A stretch of 64,000 bases of DNA from Oleiagrimonas sp964566965 (GTDB taxonomy: Bacteria; Pseudomonadota; Gammaproteobacteria; Xanthomonadales; Rhodanobacteraceae), in NCBI GenBank assembly GCA_964566965.1, contig CAZMKO010000001.1, forward strand, positions 1 to 64,000, read 5' to 3'. The first letter of the stretch is position 1, and every line of letters begins with the position of its first letter. The notes below the pieces were generated by a model, which was given only the letters and a program-made list of their open reading frames with translations, was not told the origin of the DNA and searched no databases. Positions 41,735 through 50,424 of this stretch are shown here, piece after piece. A program made the position numbers and the translations under genes.

Positions 41735-42909
41735 CACGCGGCCTCCATGCAGCGGGTGGCAATGGTCGCGGCCGCGTCCGGTCGTGCCAGACGCCGTGCG
41801 GCGGCAGCCATGGCCGTCAACGTGGCGCGGTCGCCGAGCAGCGGCGTCAGCTGTGCCGCCAGGGTGGTGTCGTCCATGTCGCGTTCCTGCACGATGCGTG
41901 CCGCACCGGCCGTGACCAGGGCCTCGGCGTTGCGGGTCTGGTGGTCGTCCACGGCATACGGAAACGGCACCAGCACCGCGCCCAGCCCGGCCGCGGCCAA
42001 TTCGGCCACGGTCAACGCGCCGGCCCGGCATACCACCAGGTCGGCCCACGCGTAGGCGGCGGCCATGTCGTCGAGAAAGGGTTCGATGCGCGCTTCCACG
42101 CCGGCATCGGCATAGGCCTGCCGCGCCTCGTCCTCGCCGCGGCGGCCACACTGGTGCAGCACCTCGGGGCACGCCGCGTCGGTCAACCGGGCCAGCGCCT
42201 GCGGTACACGCAGGTTGAGCGTGCGCGCACCCAGACTGCCGCCCAGCACCAGCAAGCGGGGGCGACCCGCGCGGCCGGCAAGGCGTGTCGACGGCGCCGG
42301 CAACGCCGCGATGTCGGCACGCACCGGATTGCCGACCCATTCGGCGCGGCGTGCCGGCGGAAAGGCGTCGGCGAATCCAGCCATCACGCGGCAGGCCATT
42401 CTGGCCAGCCATGTATTGGTCACGCCCGGCACGCGGTTCTGCTCGTGGACCAGCAGCGGCCGGCGCAGCAGCCACGCGGCCAGGCCGCCGGGACCCGCGG
42501 CGTAACCGCCCATGGACAACACGCTGACCGGATCGACCCGGCGCACGATGCCCATCGCGGCCCACACCGCGCGCACCAGCCGCAACGGTCCCAGCAGGCG
42601 CGTGAGCCAGCCCTTGCCGCGCAGGCCGCCGACCGAGACGGTATGCATCGCGATGCCCTGGTCGGGCACCAGCCGCGTTTCCATGCCACCGTCGGCGCCC
42701 AGCCACGCCACCGGCATGCCACGCTCGCGCAGCACGTCGGCCACCGCCAGGCCGGGGAAGATGTGGCCGCCGGTGCCGCCGGCCATGATGAGGACCGGCT
42801 TTTGGCCGGACCGGGAGCCGGAGGCCGGGGAGCGGGAGTGCGACCGCACCGTCCCCGCCACGTCGCCATGGTCCCGAATGCCCGTACCGGTTCCCATGAA
42901 ATGCTTCAT
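41734..42909 (-). CDS. murG: UDP-GlcNAc:lipid I transferase MurG
   Basis: Peripheral membrane glycosyltransferase that makes lipid II, 391 residues. MAGGTGGHIFPGLAVADVLRERG (G-loop 1), SMGGYAAGPGGLAAWLLRRPLLVHEQN, LLVLGGSLGARTLN (G-loop 3) and CRAGALTVAELAAAGLGAVLVPFP are the family landmarks. With the start at 42909, coupled to ftsW by an ATGA overlap, the protein has about 35 residues more than E. coli MurG before the first G-loop, a low-complexity Ser/Gly/Arg stretch. A later start is possible. Confidence 0.94.
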   Translation of the reverse strand: MKHFMGTGTGIRDHGDVAGTVRSHSRSPASGSRSGQKPVLIMAGGTGGHIFPGLAVADVLRERGMPVAWLGADGGMETRLVPDQGIAMHTVSVGGLRGKGWLTRLLGPLRLVRAVWAAMGIVRRVDPVSVLSMGGYAAGPGGLAAWLLRRPLLVHEQNRVPGVTNTWLARMACRVMAGFADAFPPARRAEWVGNPVRADIAALPAPSTRLAGRAGRPRLLVLGGSLGARTLNLRVPQALARLTDAACPEVLHQCGRRGEDEARQAYADAGVEARIEPFLDDMAAAYAWADLVVCRAGALTVAELAAAGLGAVLVPFPYAVDDHQTRNAEALVTAGAARIVQERDMDDTTLAAQLTPLLGDRATLTAMAAAARRLARPDAAATIATRCMEAA

Positions 42910-44159
42910 GCCGACACCTCCCGCGCCCCGGCCCCGTCCACCTCGGCGGACGCCGGTTTTTCGGCCGAATCGGGGCGGCGCACGGCCATGCTGCGGATGT
43001 CCTCGGCCCGGCGCACCTCGTAGGTGCAACGCAGCAGCACGCCCATCATGGCGCAGGTCATCAGCACGCTGGAGCCGCCGGAGCTGATCAACGGCAAGGT
43101 CAGGCCCTTGGTCGGCAGCACGCCCAGGTTGACGCCGATGGAGACCAGCGCCTGCAGACCGATCATCAGCGAAATACCGAAGGCCACATAGCCGGCGAAA
43201 TGCTGGTTCAGCTGCACGCCCCGCAGTCCCGTGGCCAGGCCGCGCCACACCAGCACGCTGAACAGGCCCACCACCAGGGTGATACCGAACAGGCCCAGTT
43301 CCTCGCCGATCACCGCCAGGATGAAATCGGTATGCGCCTCGGGCAGGTAGAACAGTTTCTGCACGCTGCCGCCCAGTCCCACGCCGAACCACTCGCCGCG
43401 GCCGATGGCGATCAGGGCCTGAACCAGCTGAAAGCCGTCGTTGAAGGGGTCGTTCCAGGGGTTGAGAAAGGACGTCAGACGCTGCACGCGGTAGTCCTGG
43501 CTGGTCGCCACCCAGGCCGCCACCGGCACCAGCGGCAGGCCCATGTAGACCAGGTTGCGCATGCGCGCGCCGCCCAGCCAGATCATGCCCACGGTGACCG
43601 CCAGCAGCAGCGTCGCGGAGCCGAAATCGGGCTGACGCAGCAGCAATACCGCAATGCCCAGGGCCACGCCGAGTGGTTTCAGCGCACCGGTGAATTTGGT
43701 TTGCACGCTGTCGCGGTGGCGCACCAGGTAGCTGGCCAGGTACACGATCAGGATCAGCTTCATCGCCTCCACCGGCTGGAAGCTCAGCGGCCCCACGTGC
43801 AGCCAGCGATGCGCCCCGTTGATACGCATGCCGATGCCGGGCAGGAACACCGCCAGCAACAGCACGATGCCGCCGGCCATCCACCAGAAATGGCCCTTCT
43901 CCAGCACCCGCAGTTCGATCCGCGCCAACACCAGCGCCGTCGCCACCCCCACGGCCAGGTAGGCCAGATGCCGCTGCAGATAATGGAACTCGCCCACCTG
44001 CTTGCCCGCGGCCACGGCAATGGACGCGGAAGCCACCATCACCACGCCCAGGCTGGCCAGCGCAATCACCGTCAGCAGCAGAATGACGTCGTAGCGCCCC
44101 TTGGGCCCCTGGCGACGACGCGCCTGGGTGGGTTGGAGGAAGGTGTCAAGAACGAGCAT
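42906..44159 (-). CDS. ftsW: Lipid II polymerase FtsW
   Basis: SEDS-family glycosyltransferase/division protein of 417 residues with about ten membrane helices. Signatures include MVASASIAVAAGK, INGAHRWLHVGPLSFQPVEAMKL (with the conserved QP.E motif), LNPWNDPFNDGFQLVQALIAIGRGEWFGVGLGGSVQKLFYLPEAHTDFILAVIGEELG and LPLISSGGSS near the C-terminus. A strong AGGAGG precedes the ATG. In most proteobacteria murD precedes ftsW; here a 273-base gap with repeats does. Confidence 0.97.
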   Translation of the reverse strand: MLVLDTFLQPTQARRRQGPKGRYDVILLLTVIALASLGVVMVASASIAVAAGKQVGEFHYLQRHLAYLAVGVATALVLARIELRVLEKGHFWWMAGGIVLLLAVFLPGIGMRINGAHRWLHVGPLSFQPVEAMKLILIVYLASYLVRHRDSVQTKFTGALKPLGVALGIAVLLLRQPDFGSATLLLAVTVGMIWLGGARMRNLVYMGLPLVPVAAWVATSQDYRVQRLTSFLNPWNDPFNDGFQLVQALIAIGRGEWFGVGLGGSVQKLFYLPEAHTDFILAVIGEELGLFGITLVVGLFSVLVWRGLATGLRGVQLNQHFAGYVAFGISLMIGLQALVSIGVNLGVLPTKGLTLPLISSGGSSVLMTCAMMGVLLRCTYEVRRAEDIRSMAVRRPDSAEKPASAEVDGAGAREVSA

Positions 44160-44181
44160 GACGACCTCCTTTTTTTATCTC

Positions 44182-44393
44182 GGGACCCGGGACCCGGGAC
44201 CCGGGACCCGTACAGCTGGCAAGGGTGCGGTTTTTGGTATCACGCAAAACCCGGTGGTGTGCGATAACAACCCTCTTGGGAGAAACGGAAGGTGCCTGAA
44301 AGGTCGAAGCCAAGCAGCCACCGGTTGCCGCGGACCGGCAAGGTCCCGCAGCTTCCAGGTATTGCGGGACCCGGGTCCCGGGTCCCGGGTCCC
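44182..44393. repeat. Inverted heptamer arrays between mraY and ftsW
   Basis: Four GGGACCC units at 44182-44209 and one GGGACCC plus three GGGTCCC units at 44366-44393 form a 28-bp inverted pair (27 of 28 matches) around 156 bases. One array is 22 bases upstream of the ftsW start, just beyond its Shine-Dalgarno site; the other is 39 bases after the mraY stop. The spacer encodes no recognisable protein and no murD remnant, and is not similar to the spacer at 40132-40224. Confidence 0.9.
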
Positions 44394-44432
44394 GATCAAT
44401 CCAACCGGACAAACTGGATGTATTCCTGCCCA

Positions 44433-45515
44433 TCAGCGCACCTTCAACGTCGCAAGACCGACCAGCACCAGCACCACCGAGATGATCCAGAAACGCACGA
44501 TCACACGCGGCTCCGGCCAGCCCTTGAGCTCGAAGTGATGGTGGATGGGCGCCATGCGGAAAATGCGCTTGCCGGTCAGCTTGAAGCTGGCCACCTGCAG
44601 CATCACCGAGGCGGTTTCGACCACGAACAGCCCCCCCATCACCAGCAGCACGATTTCCTGGCGCACGATCATGGCGATGGTGCCCAGGGCCGCGCCAATG
44701 GCCAGCGCGCCGACGTCGCCCATGAAGACCTGCGCCGGATAGGTGTTGAACCACAGGAAGCCGAGTCCGGCACCACCCAGCGCGCCACAGAAGATCGACA
44801 GTTCGCCGGCCCCGGGAATCGACGGAATGCCGAGGTACTGCGAGAACACCGCGTTGCCGGCCAGGTAGGCGAAGATGGCCAGCGCACCGGCGATCAGCAC
44901 GCTGGGCATGATGGCCAGGCCGTCCAGGCCGTCGGTGAGGTTCACGGCGTTGGAGAAGCCCACGATCATGAAATAACCCAGCACCACGAAACCAAAGCCC
45001 AGCGGAATCGCCACCTGCTTGAACAGCGGCACGAACAGCGCCGTCTCCACCGGGGTTTTCGTGGTGTAGTACAAGAACAGGGCCGCCACCAGGCCGAACA
45101 CGGACTGCCAGAAATATTTCCAGCGCGAGGCCAGGCCGCGGCTGTCCTTCAGGGCCAGCTTGCGGTAGTCGTCGTAGAACCCGATGGCGCCGAAGGCCAG
45201 GGTCACGATCAGCACCAGCCACACGTAGCGGTTGTGCAGATCGCCCCAGAGCAATGTGGCGATGGCGATCGAGGCCAGGATCAACGCGCCGCCCATGGTC
45301 GGCGTGCCGGCCTTGGTCAGGTGTGTCTGCGGGCCGTCGCTGCGCACCACCTGACCGGCCTTCATCAGTGCCAGCCGGCGGATCGTGCCGGGTCCGACCA
45401 GCAACGCGATGGCCAGCGCCGTCAACGTCGCCATGATGGTGCGGAAGGTGATGTATTCCAGCAGCCGCAGCGCGTTGAAGTAATCCGACAGCCAGCGTGC
45501 GAATTCAAGCAGCAT
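44433..45515 (-). CDS. mraY: Phospho-MurNAc-pentapeptide transferase
   Basis: Ten-helix membrane enzyme of 360 residues that makes lipid I. GTPTMGGALILASIAIATLLWGD, FYDDYRKLALKD (catalytic Asp pair), NLTDGLDGLAIMPSV and FMGDVGALAIGAALG plus MAPIHHHFELKGWPEPRVIVRFW are all present. It overlaps murF by 11 bases. Confidence 0.98.
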   Translation of the reverse strand: MLLEFARWLSDYFNALRLLEYITFRTIMATLTALAIALLVGPGTIRRLALMKAGQVVRSDGPQTHLTKAGTPTMGGALILASIAIATLLWGDLHNRYVWLVLIVTLAFGAIGFYDDYRKLALKDSRGLASRWKYFWQSVFGLVAALFLYYTTKTPVETALFVPLFKQVAIPLGFGFVVLGYFMIVGFSNAVNLTDGLDGLAIMPSVLIAGALAIFAYLAGNAVFSQYLGIPSIPGAGELSIFCGALGGAGLGFLWFNTYPAQVFMGDVGALAIGAALGTIAMIVRQEIVLLVMGGLFVVETASVMLQVASFKLTGKRIFRMAPIHHHFELKGWPEPRVIVRFWIISVVLVLVGLATLKVR

Positions 45516-46866
45516 GATGCTCTCCGTTTTGCGTCAATGCCGCCACCACGCGATCCATGGCCGACGAACGTGAACCCTTGACCAGGCAGGTGACACCGGC
45601 ATGCACGTCGGCACGCAGCGCCCGCACCAGCGTCTCCCGGTCTTCGAAATGGCGGCCGCCGGCGCCGAAGCGTTCGGCCGCCGCGGCCGCCAGCCCGCCG
45701 ACGGTGTACAGCCGCCGCACGCCGCGCTGGCGCGCCAGTTCGCCGATGTCGGCGTGCAACTGGCGCGCGCGCGCGCCCAGCTCGGCCATGTCCCCCAGCA
45801 CCAGCCAGTGCTCGCCGGGTGCCAGGCGCATGGTGTCGATGGCGGCCGCGGTCGATCCGGGATTGGCGTTGTAGCTGTCGTCGATGAGCGTCCAGCCGCC
45901 AGCCATGCGATGGGTAGCCAGACGGCCGGCCACGCCGTCGGCATGGGCAAGGCCGGCGACGATGGTCGCCAGCGGCACGTCCAGGGCGTGCGCGATGGAC
46001 GCGGCGGCGAGCGCATTGGCGACGTTGTGACGACCGGCCAGAGGCAATTCGACCGCTGCCGCGCCGGCCGGCGTACACAAGCGGAAACGGCTGCCCTGCA
46101 CCGTCATCGACACGTCCTCGGCACGGATGTCGGCCGCCGCGTCGAGCGCGAAGCGCAGGGTCGGCCGCGCGCCCGCCAGGCCGGTGAAGAAGGCGGCGAA
46201 GTCGCCGTCGGCGTTGATGATGGCGGTGCCGTCGGCGGGCAACGCCTGGTACAGCGCGCCCTTGGTCTCGGCGATGCCTTCCAGCGAGCCCATGCGTTCC
46301 AGGTGCGCCGGCGCGATGCCGTTGACCAGCCCGATATCCGGTCGCGCGATGGCGGCCAGATACGCAATGTCGCCAGGCTTGCCGGCCCCCATTTCCAGCA
46401 CCGCGTACTCGGTGTCCGCCGGCATCGCCAGCAGGGTCAAGGGCAAGCCGATCTCGTTGTTGAAATTGCCGGCGTTGACATGAGTGCGACCGTGACGCTC
46501 GAGAATCGAAGCGGTCAGGGTCTTCACGGTGGTCTTGCCGTTGGAGCCGGTAATGCCGACCACGCGCGCATGACAACGGGCGCGCACCGCACTGGCCAGA
46601 TCGCCCAACGCGGCCAGCGTGTCGGCGACCAGGACTTGCGGCAGGTCGACCTCGACATGCCGCGACACCAGGGCCGCCGCCGCACCGGCGGCAGCGGCGG
46701 CGGCGACATGGTCGTGGCCGTCATGATGCTCGCCGGCCAGCGCCACGAACAGCTCGCCGCCGTGCATCCGGCGCGAATCGGTGGCCACGCCGGCCAGCAC
46801 CACGTCGTCGCCGAGCAGGCGACCGCGTGTCCACAACGCCACTTCCGAAAGCTGCAGGTTCAACAT
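45505..46866 (-). CDS. murF: UDP-MurNAc-tripeptide--D-Ala-D-Ala ligase
   Basis: Last cytoplasmic precursor ligase, 453 residues. The N-terminal domain begins LSEVALWTRGRLLGDDVVLAGVATDSRR; ATP loop GITGSNGKTTVKTLTASIL; NFNNEIGLPLTLL is the family's conserved stretch; DDSYNANPGSTAAAIDTMR lies in the C-terminal half. It overlaps murE by 7 and mraY by 11 bases. Confidence 0.97.
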   Translation of the reverse strand: MLNLQLSEVALWTRGRLLGDDVVLAGVATDSRRMHGGELFVALAGEHHDGHDHVAAAAAAGAAAALVSRHVEVDLPQVLVADTLAALGDLASAVRARCHARVVGITGSNGKTTVKTLTASILERHGRTHVNAGNFNNEIGLPLTLLAMPADTEYAVLEMGAGKPGDIAYLAAIARPDIGLVNGIAPAHLERMGSLEGIAETKGALYQALPADGTAIINADGDFAAFFTGLAGARPTLRFALDAAADIRAEDVSMTVQGSRFRLCTPAGAAAVELPLAGRHNVANALAAASIAHALDVPLATIVAGLAHADGVAGRLATHRMAGGWTLIDDSYNANPGSTAAAIDTMRLAPGEHWLVLGDMAELGARARQLHADIGELARQRGVRRLYTVGGLAAAAAERFGAGGRHFEDRETLVRALRADVHAGVTCLVKGSRSSAMDRVVAALTQNGEHHAA

Positions 46867-48368
46867 GGCGTGCCCTCCAGGAGACCGCGGGCCACGGCCA
46901 AATCATCGAAGGGGTGCCTCACGCCGGCCACGTCCTGATAGGGCTCGTGGCCCTTGCCCGCCACCAGCACCACGTCGCCCGCATGCGCGGCTTCCAGCGC
47001 CATCGCGATGGCGCGCGCGCGGTCACGCTGCACCACCGCGTCGGCGGGCCGCTCGAGACCGGCCAGGATGTCGGCGACGATGGCGTCGCCGTCCTCGTGA
47101 CGGGGGTTGTCGTCGGTGATGACCACGCGGTCGGCCAGACGCTCGGCGATGGCGGCCATCTGCGGGCGCTTGCCCGCGTCGCGTTCGCCGCCGCAACCGA
47201 ACACGCAAGTCAGACGGCCGGCGCAATGGCCGCGCAGGCTGGACAACGCCTGCTCGAGCGCGTCCGGCGTGTGCGCGTAGTCGACCACCAGCAGCGGTCG
47301 GCCATCGCTGCCGCCGAGCCGGCTCATGCGGCCCGGCACCGGCTGCAGGCGGCCGAGCACGTCGACGATGGTCTGGAACGGGGTGCCCAGCGCGCCCAGA
47401 CAGGCGGCCACCGCCAGCAGATTGGCAACGTTGAAACGACCCAGCAACGGACTGCGCACGGGCGCCTCGCCCCAGGGCGTGACCAGCACGAAGGCCAGCC
47501 CGGCACCCGTGGTGGACACCTCGACGGCACATACCGCGGCGTCATCGGTGGCCACGCCGGTGCGCAGGCAGCGTACGTCGGCCGCGACGCGGGTGGCCAA
47601 TTCGCGTCCGAAATCGTCATCCACGTTCAGCACCGCGGCCGACAGGGTCGGCCACGCGAACAGGCGCGCCTTGGCCTCGCCGTAGGCCTGCATGGTGCCG
47701 TGATAGTCGAGGTGGTCGCGGGTGAGGTTGGTGAAAACCGCCACGTCGAAGGCGACCGCATCCACACGGCCCTGGTCCAACGCATGCGACGACACCTCCA
47801 TGGCCACGTGGGTGGCGCCGGCATCGCGCAACGCGGCCAGTTGGCGGTGCACGCTGATGACGTCGGGCGTGGTCCGCTCGCCCGCTTCCAGATGTCCGTG
47901 CAGGCCCACGCCCAGGGTGCCGATGCTGGCCGCGTGATGACCCAGCATGGCCCAGGCCTGGGCCAGCATCTGCACGGTGGATGTCTTGCCGTTGGTGCCG
48001 GTGACCCCGACCACGGCCAGGCCCGTCGAGGGATGACCGAAAAAGCGGTCGGCGGCGGCACCGAGGTGCCGGCGCAGGTTGGCGATCCAGACCACCGGGC
48101 CGGTACCGGCGCGTGGCCGGGCGTGCTCGCCATCGCCTGCCGGCTGTCCATCCCCACGCTCGGCCAGCACCACGGCCGCACCCTGCTCCCACGCCATCGG
48201 CGCGAACTCGATGCCATGCGTGGTGCCGCCCTGCAGTGCCACGAACGCGTGGCCGGGGCGCACCTGACGCGAATCCAGGGCCAGACCGGACACCCGGATG
48301 GCACCGGCATCGGCGGGCACCAGACCGGGCAACAGGTCGTGCAAGGTCATGCCGGCAGTCACAGTCAT
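46860..48368 (-). CDS. murE: UDP-MurNAc-L-Ala-D/L-Glu--meso-DAP ligase
   Basis: Adds the third residue of the stem peptide, 502 residues. ATP loop GVTGTNGKTSTVQMLAQAW (about residue 120) and CVFGCGGERDAGKRP are conserved. The specificity motif DNPR (TDDNPRHEDGDAI) points to meso-diaminopimelate rather than lysine. In Xanthomonas the acceptor is said to be made with L-Glu by MurD2 then epimerised by MurL; murD is absent here, so the stereochemistry of its substrate is of interest. It overlaps ftsI by 4 bases. Confidence 0.96.
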   Translation of the reverse strand: MTVTAGMTLHDLLPGLVPADAGAIRVSGLALDSRQVRPGHAFVALQGGTTHGIEFAPMAWEQGAAVVLAERGDGQPAGDGEHARPRAGTGPVVWIANLRRHLGAAADRFFGHPSTGLAVVGVTGTNGKTSTVQMLAQAWAMLGHHAASIGTLGVGLHGHLEAGERTTPDVISVHRQLAALRDAGATHVAMEVSSHALDQGRVDAVAFDVAVFTNLTRDHLDYHGTMQAYGEAKARLFAWPTLSAAVLNVDDDFGRELATRVAADVRCLRTGVATDDAAVCAVEVSTTGAGLAFVLVTPWGEAPVRSPLLGRFNVANLLAVAACLGALGTPFQTIVDVLGRLQPVPGRMSRLGGSDGRPLLVVDYAHTPDALEQALSSLRGHCAGRLTCVFGCGGERDAGKRPQMAAIAERLADRVVITDDNPRHEDGDAIVADILAGLERPADAVVQRDRARAIAMALEAAHAGDVVLVAGKGHEPYQDVAGVRHPFDDLAVARGLLEGTPC

Positions 48369-50155
48369 GGCGTCCCCCCCGCGGCCAACGCCGGCGCGTG
48401 CCCGGCGCCCAGCATCGGCGACAGCCTCTTGCCGCCGATCACCAGTTCCGGATCGACCTTGTCGGGGTTGACGTCCATCAGCCGCAGCGCGCCTTCCATC
48501 ACCGCCTTGAACACCGGCGCGGCCACGGTGGTCCCGAAATACTGGCCCTTGGAGCCGCGCACCACCACCACGCCGACCAGGCGCGGATGGCCGGCCGGGG
48601 CCATGCCCGCGAACAGCGAATTGTAGACATCCTTCTCGTAGCCGCCGGCACTGGCCTGATGCGAGGTGCCGGTCTTGCCGGCGGCGCTGTAGTTGGCGAT
48701 GCGGGCGGTGCGATAGGCGGTGCCGCGCGGATTTTCCACCACGGTCTCGAGGATGTCGACCATCTCCTGCGCCACCTGCGGCTGCACCACCCGCCGCGGC
48801 GGGTTGTCGACATCCTTGACGAAACTGGGGTGGTGCAACACCCCGCCGTTGGCCAGTGCCGAGTACGCCTGCGCCAGCTGCAGCAGGGTCACGCTGAAGC
48901 CGTAGCCGTAGCCGATCGTCGCCTGGCGGATCTTGCGCCAGTCGCGGCTGATCGGCAGGATGCCCGACGATTCGCCCGGGTAACCGCTCTCGGTACTGCT
49001 GCCGAACCCGAACGAGCGGAACACGTCGTACATGTGCCCGCGATCCATGCTGAGCGCGATCTTGGCCGCGCCGATGTTGCTGGAGCGGGTGATCACGCCG
49101 GTGACATCAAGCAGGCCCTCGGGATGGTCGTCGTGAATGGTGTGCCGGCCGATGACCCACCAGCCGGGTCCGGTCTGGACCTTGGTCGTGGGCGTCCACT
49201 CGCCGGTTTCCAGCGCCGCGGTGATGGTGAACGCCTTGGCCGTCGAACCGGGCTCGAACACATCGGTCACGACGCGGTTGCGACGCTCGTTGGCGGTACT
49301 GGAAGGCAGATCGTTGGGGTTGTAGGACGGCAGGCTGACCATGGACAGCACTTCGCCGTTGCTGGGATCCATCACCACCATCGCGGCCGACGTGGCGTGG
49401 AATTTCTTCATCGCCTCGTTGAGCTCGCGCCAGGTCAGGTACTGGATGCGCCGATCGATGCTCAAGGTGAGGTTGTGACCAGGCTGGGGCGGACGCACCT
49501 GCTCCACGTTCTCGACCACGCGTCCGTTGCCGTCACGGATGACCTTCTTGGCGCCGGCCTGGCCGGTGAGCCACTGGTTGTAGGACAGCTCCAGACCCTC
49601 CTGGCCGGTGCCGTCGATGTTGGTGAAGCCCAACACATGCGCGGTGATCGCGCCGGACGGGTAGAACCGCCGGTACTCGCGCTGCTCGTTGACGCCGGGA
49701 ATCTTCAGGTCCAGCACCGCCTGCGCAGCCTCGGGACTCATCTGGCGCTTCAGGTACACGAACTGGCGCCCGGCACGCTGCGCCAGGCGTTGCGCCAGGC
49801 GGCCACCGTCCACGCCCAGGGCCCGTGCCAGTTCCGGAATGCGGTCGGTGTGTTCCAGCAGCTTTTGCGGGTTGGCCCACAGCGATTCCATGGGCGTGGA
49901 CACGGCCAGCGGCACCCCGTGGCGGTCGAAGATGGTGCCGCGTGACACCGCGATGGGCATGGTACGCAGGAAGCGTTCGTTGCCCTGCTTCTGGTAGAAA
50001 CCCTTGTCCAGCACCTGCAGATCCACCGCCCGCGCCACCAGCCCGATGGCGCCCAGCGCCAGCAGTCCGACCACCAGCGCCAGGCGCAGGCGCACCTGCG
50101 GCTGGTGGCCGCGGCGCGGGGTGTCGAGACGGGGAGATGGTCCGCGCACGCTCAT
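48365..50155 (-). CDS. ftsI: Division transpeptidase FtsI (PBP3)
   Basis: Septal D,D-transpeptidase of 596 residues. One N-terminal membrane helix (LALVVGLLALGAIGLVARAVD), a pedestal/dimerisation domain (SRGTIFDRHGVPLAVSTP), and the penicillin-binding domain with SxxK in FEPGSTAKAFTI (about residue 300), SxN in TRSSNIGAAKIA, and KTG in AGKTGTSHQAS. It overlaps ftsL and murE by 4 bases. Confidence 0.97.
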   Translation of the reverse strand: MSVRGPSPRLDTPRRGHQPQVRLRLALVVGLLALGAIGLVARAVDLQVLDKGFYQKQGNERFLRTMPIAVSRGTIFDRHGVPLAVSTPMESLWANPQKLLEHTDRIPELARALGVDGGRLAQRLAQRAGRQFVYLKRQMSPEAAQAVLDLKIPGVNEQREYRRFYPSGAITAHVLGFTNIDGTGQEGLELSYNQWLTGQAGAKKVIRDGNGRVVENVEQVRPPQPGHNLTLSIDRRIQYLTWRELNEAMKKFHATSAAMVVMDPSNGEVLSMVSLPSYNPNDLPSSTANERRNRVVTDVFEPGSTAKAFTITAALETGEWTPTTKVQTGPGWWVIGRHTIHDDHPEGLLDVTGVITRSSNIGAAKIALSMDRGHMYDVFRSFGFGSSTESGYPGESSGILPISRDWRKIRQATIGYGYGFSVTLLQLAQAYSALANGGVLHHPSFVKDVDNPPRRVVQPQVAQEMVDILETVVENPRGTAYRTARIANYSAAGKTGTSHQASAGGYEKDVYNSLFAGMAPAGHPRLVGVVVVRGSKGQYFGTTVAAPVFKAVMEGALRLMDVNPDKVDPELVIGGKRLSPMLGAGHAPALAAGGTP

Positions 50156-50424
50156 GGGCGAATCAACCGGATATCGCCGGGCGCCGGCTCGATCATGCCC
50201 AGCTTGTCGCGCGCCTGCGCTTCGATGCGCACCGGATCGGCCCAGGTGGCCTGTTCCAGCTCAAGGCGCCCGAATTCGATGTTCAGGTGGTCACGTTCGG
50301 CCTGCAGCCGACTCAACTGCATGAACAGCATGCGGTTTTCCTGGCGCGCCCAGACCACGGCGATGGCACTGGCGATCACCGTCAGCAGCAGCCCGAGCAG
50401 GATGACGGCACGCAGCACGTTCAT
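50152..50424 (-). CDS. ftsL: Cell division protein FtsL
   Basis: Short bitopic divisome protein of 90 residues, partner of FtsB and FtsQ. One membrane helix (VLRAVILLGLLLTVIASAIAVVWA) is followed by a periplasmic coiled coil (NRMLFMQLSRLQAERDHLNIEFGRLELEQ). Sequence conservation in this family is low, so the call leans on its position between rsmH and ftsI and on this architecture. Confidence 0.92.
   Translation of the reverse strand: MNVLRAVILLGLLLTVIASAIAVVWARQENRMLFMQLSRLQAERDHLNIEFGRLELEQATWADPVRIEAQARDKLGMIEPAPGDIRLIRP

Noticed and set aside
44210..44365. A decayed murD in the mraY-ftsW gap
   Set aside because: Translations of the spacer in all frames show no MurD motif, and 156 bases is far too short to judge as a remnant.
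40104..44393. Heptamer arrays as CRISPR repeats
   Set aside because: The units are contiguous 7-mers without spacers, and no cas gene is near.
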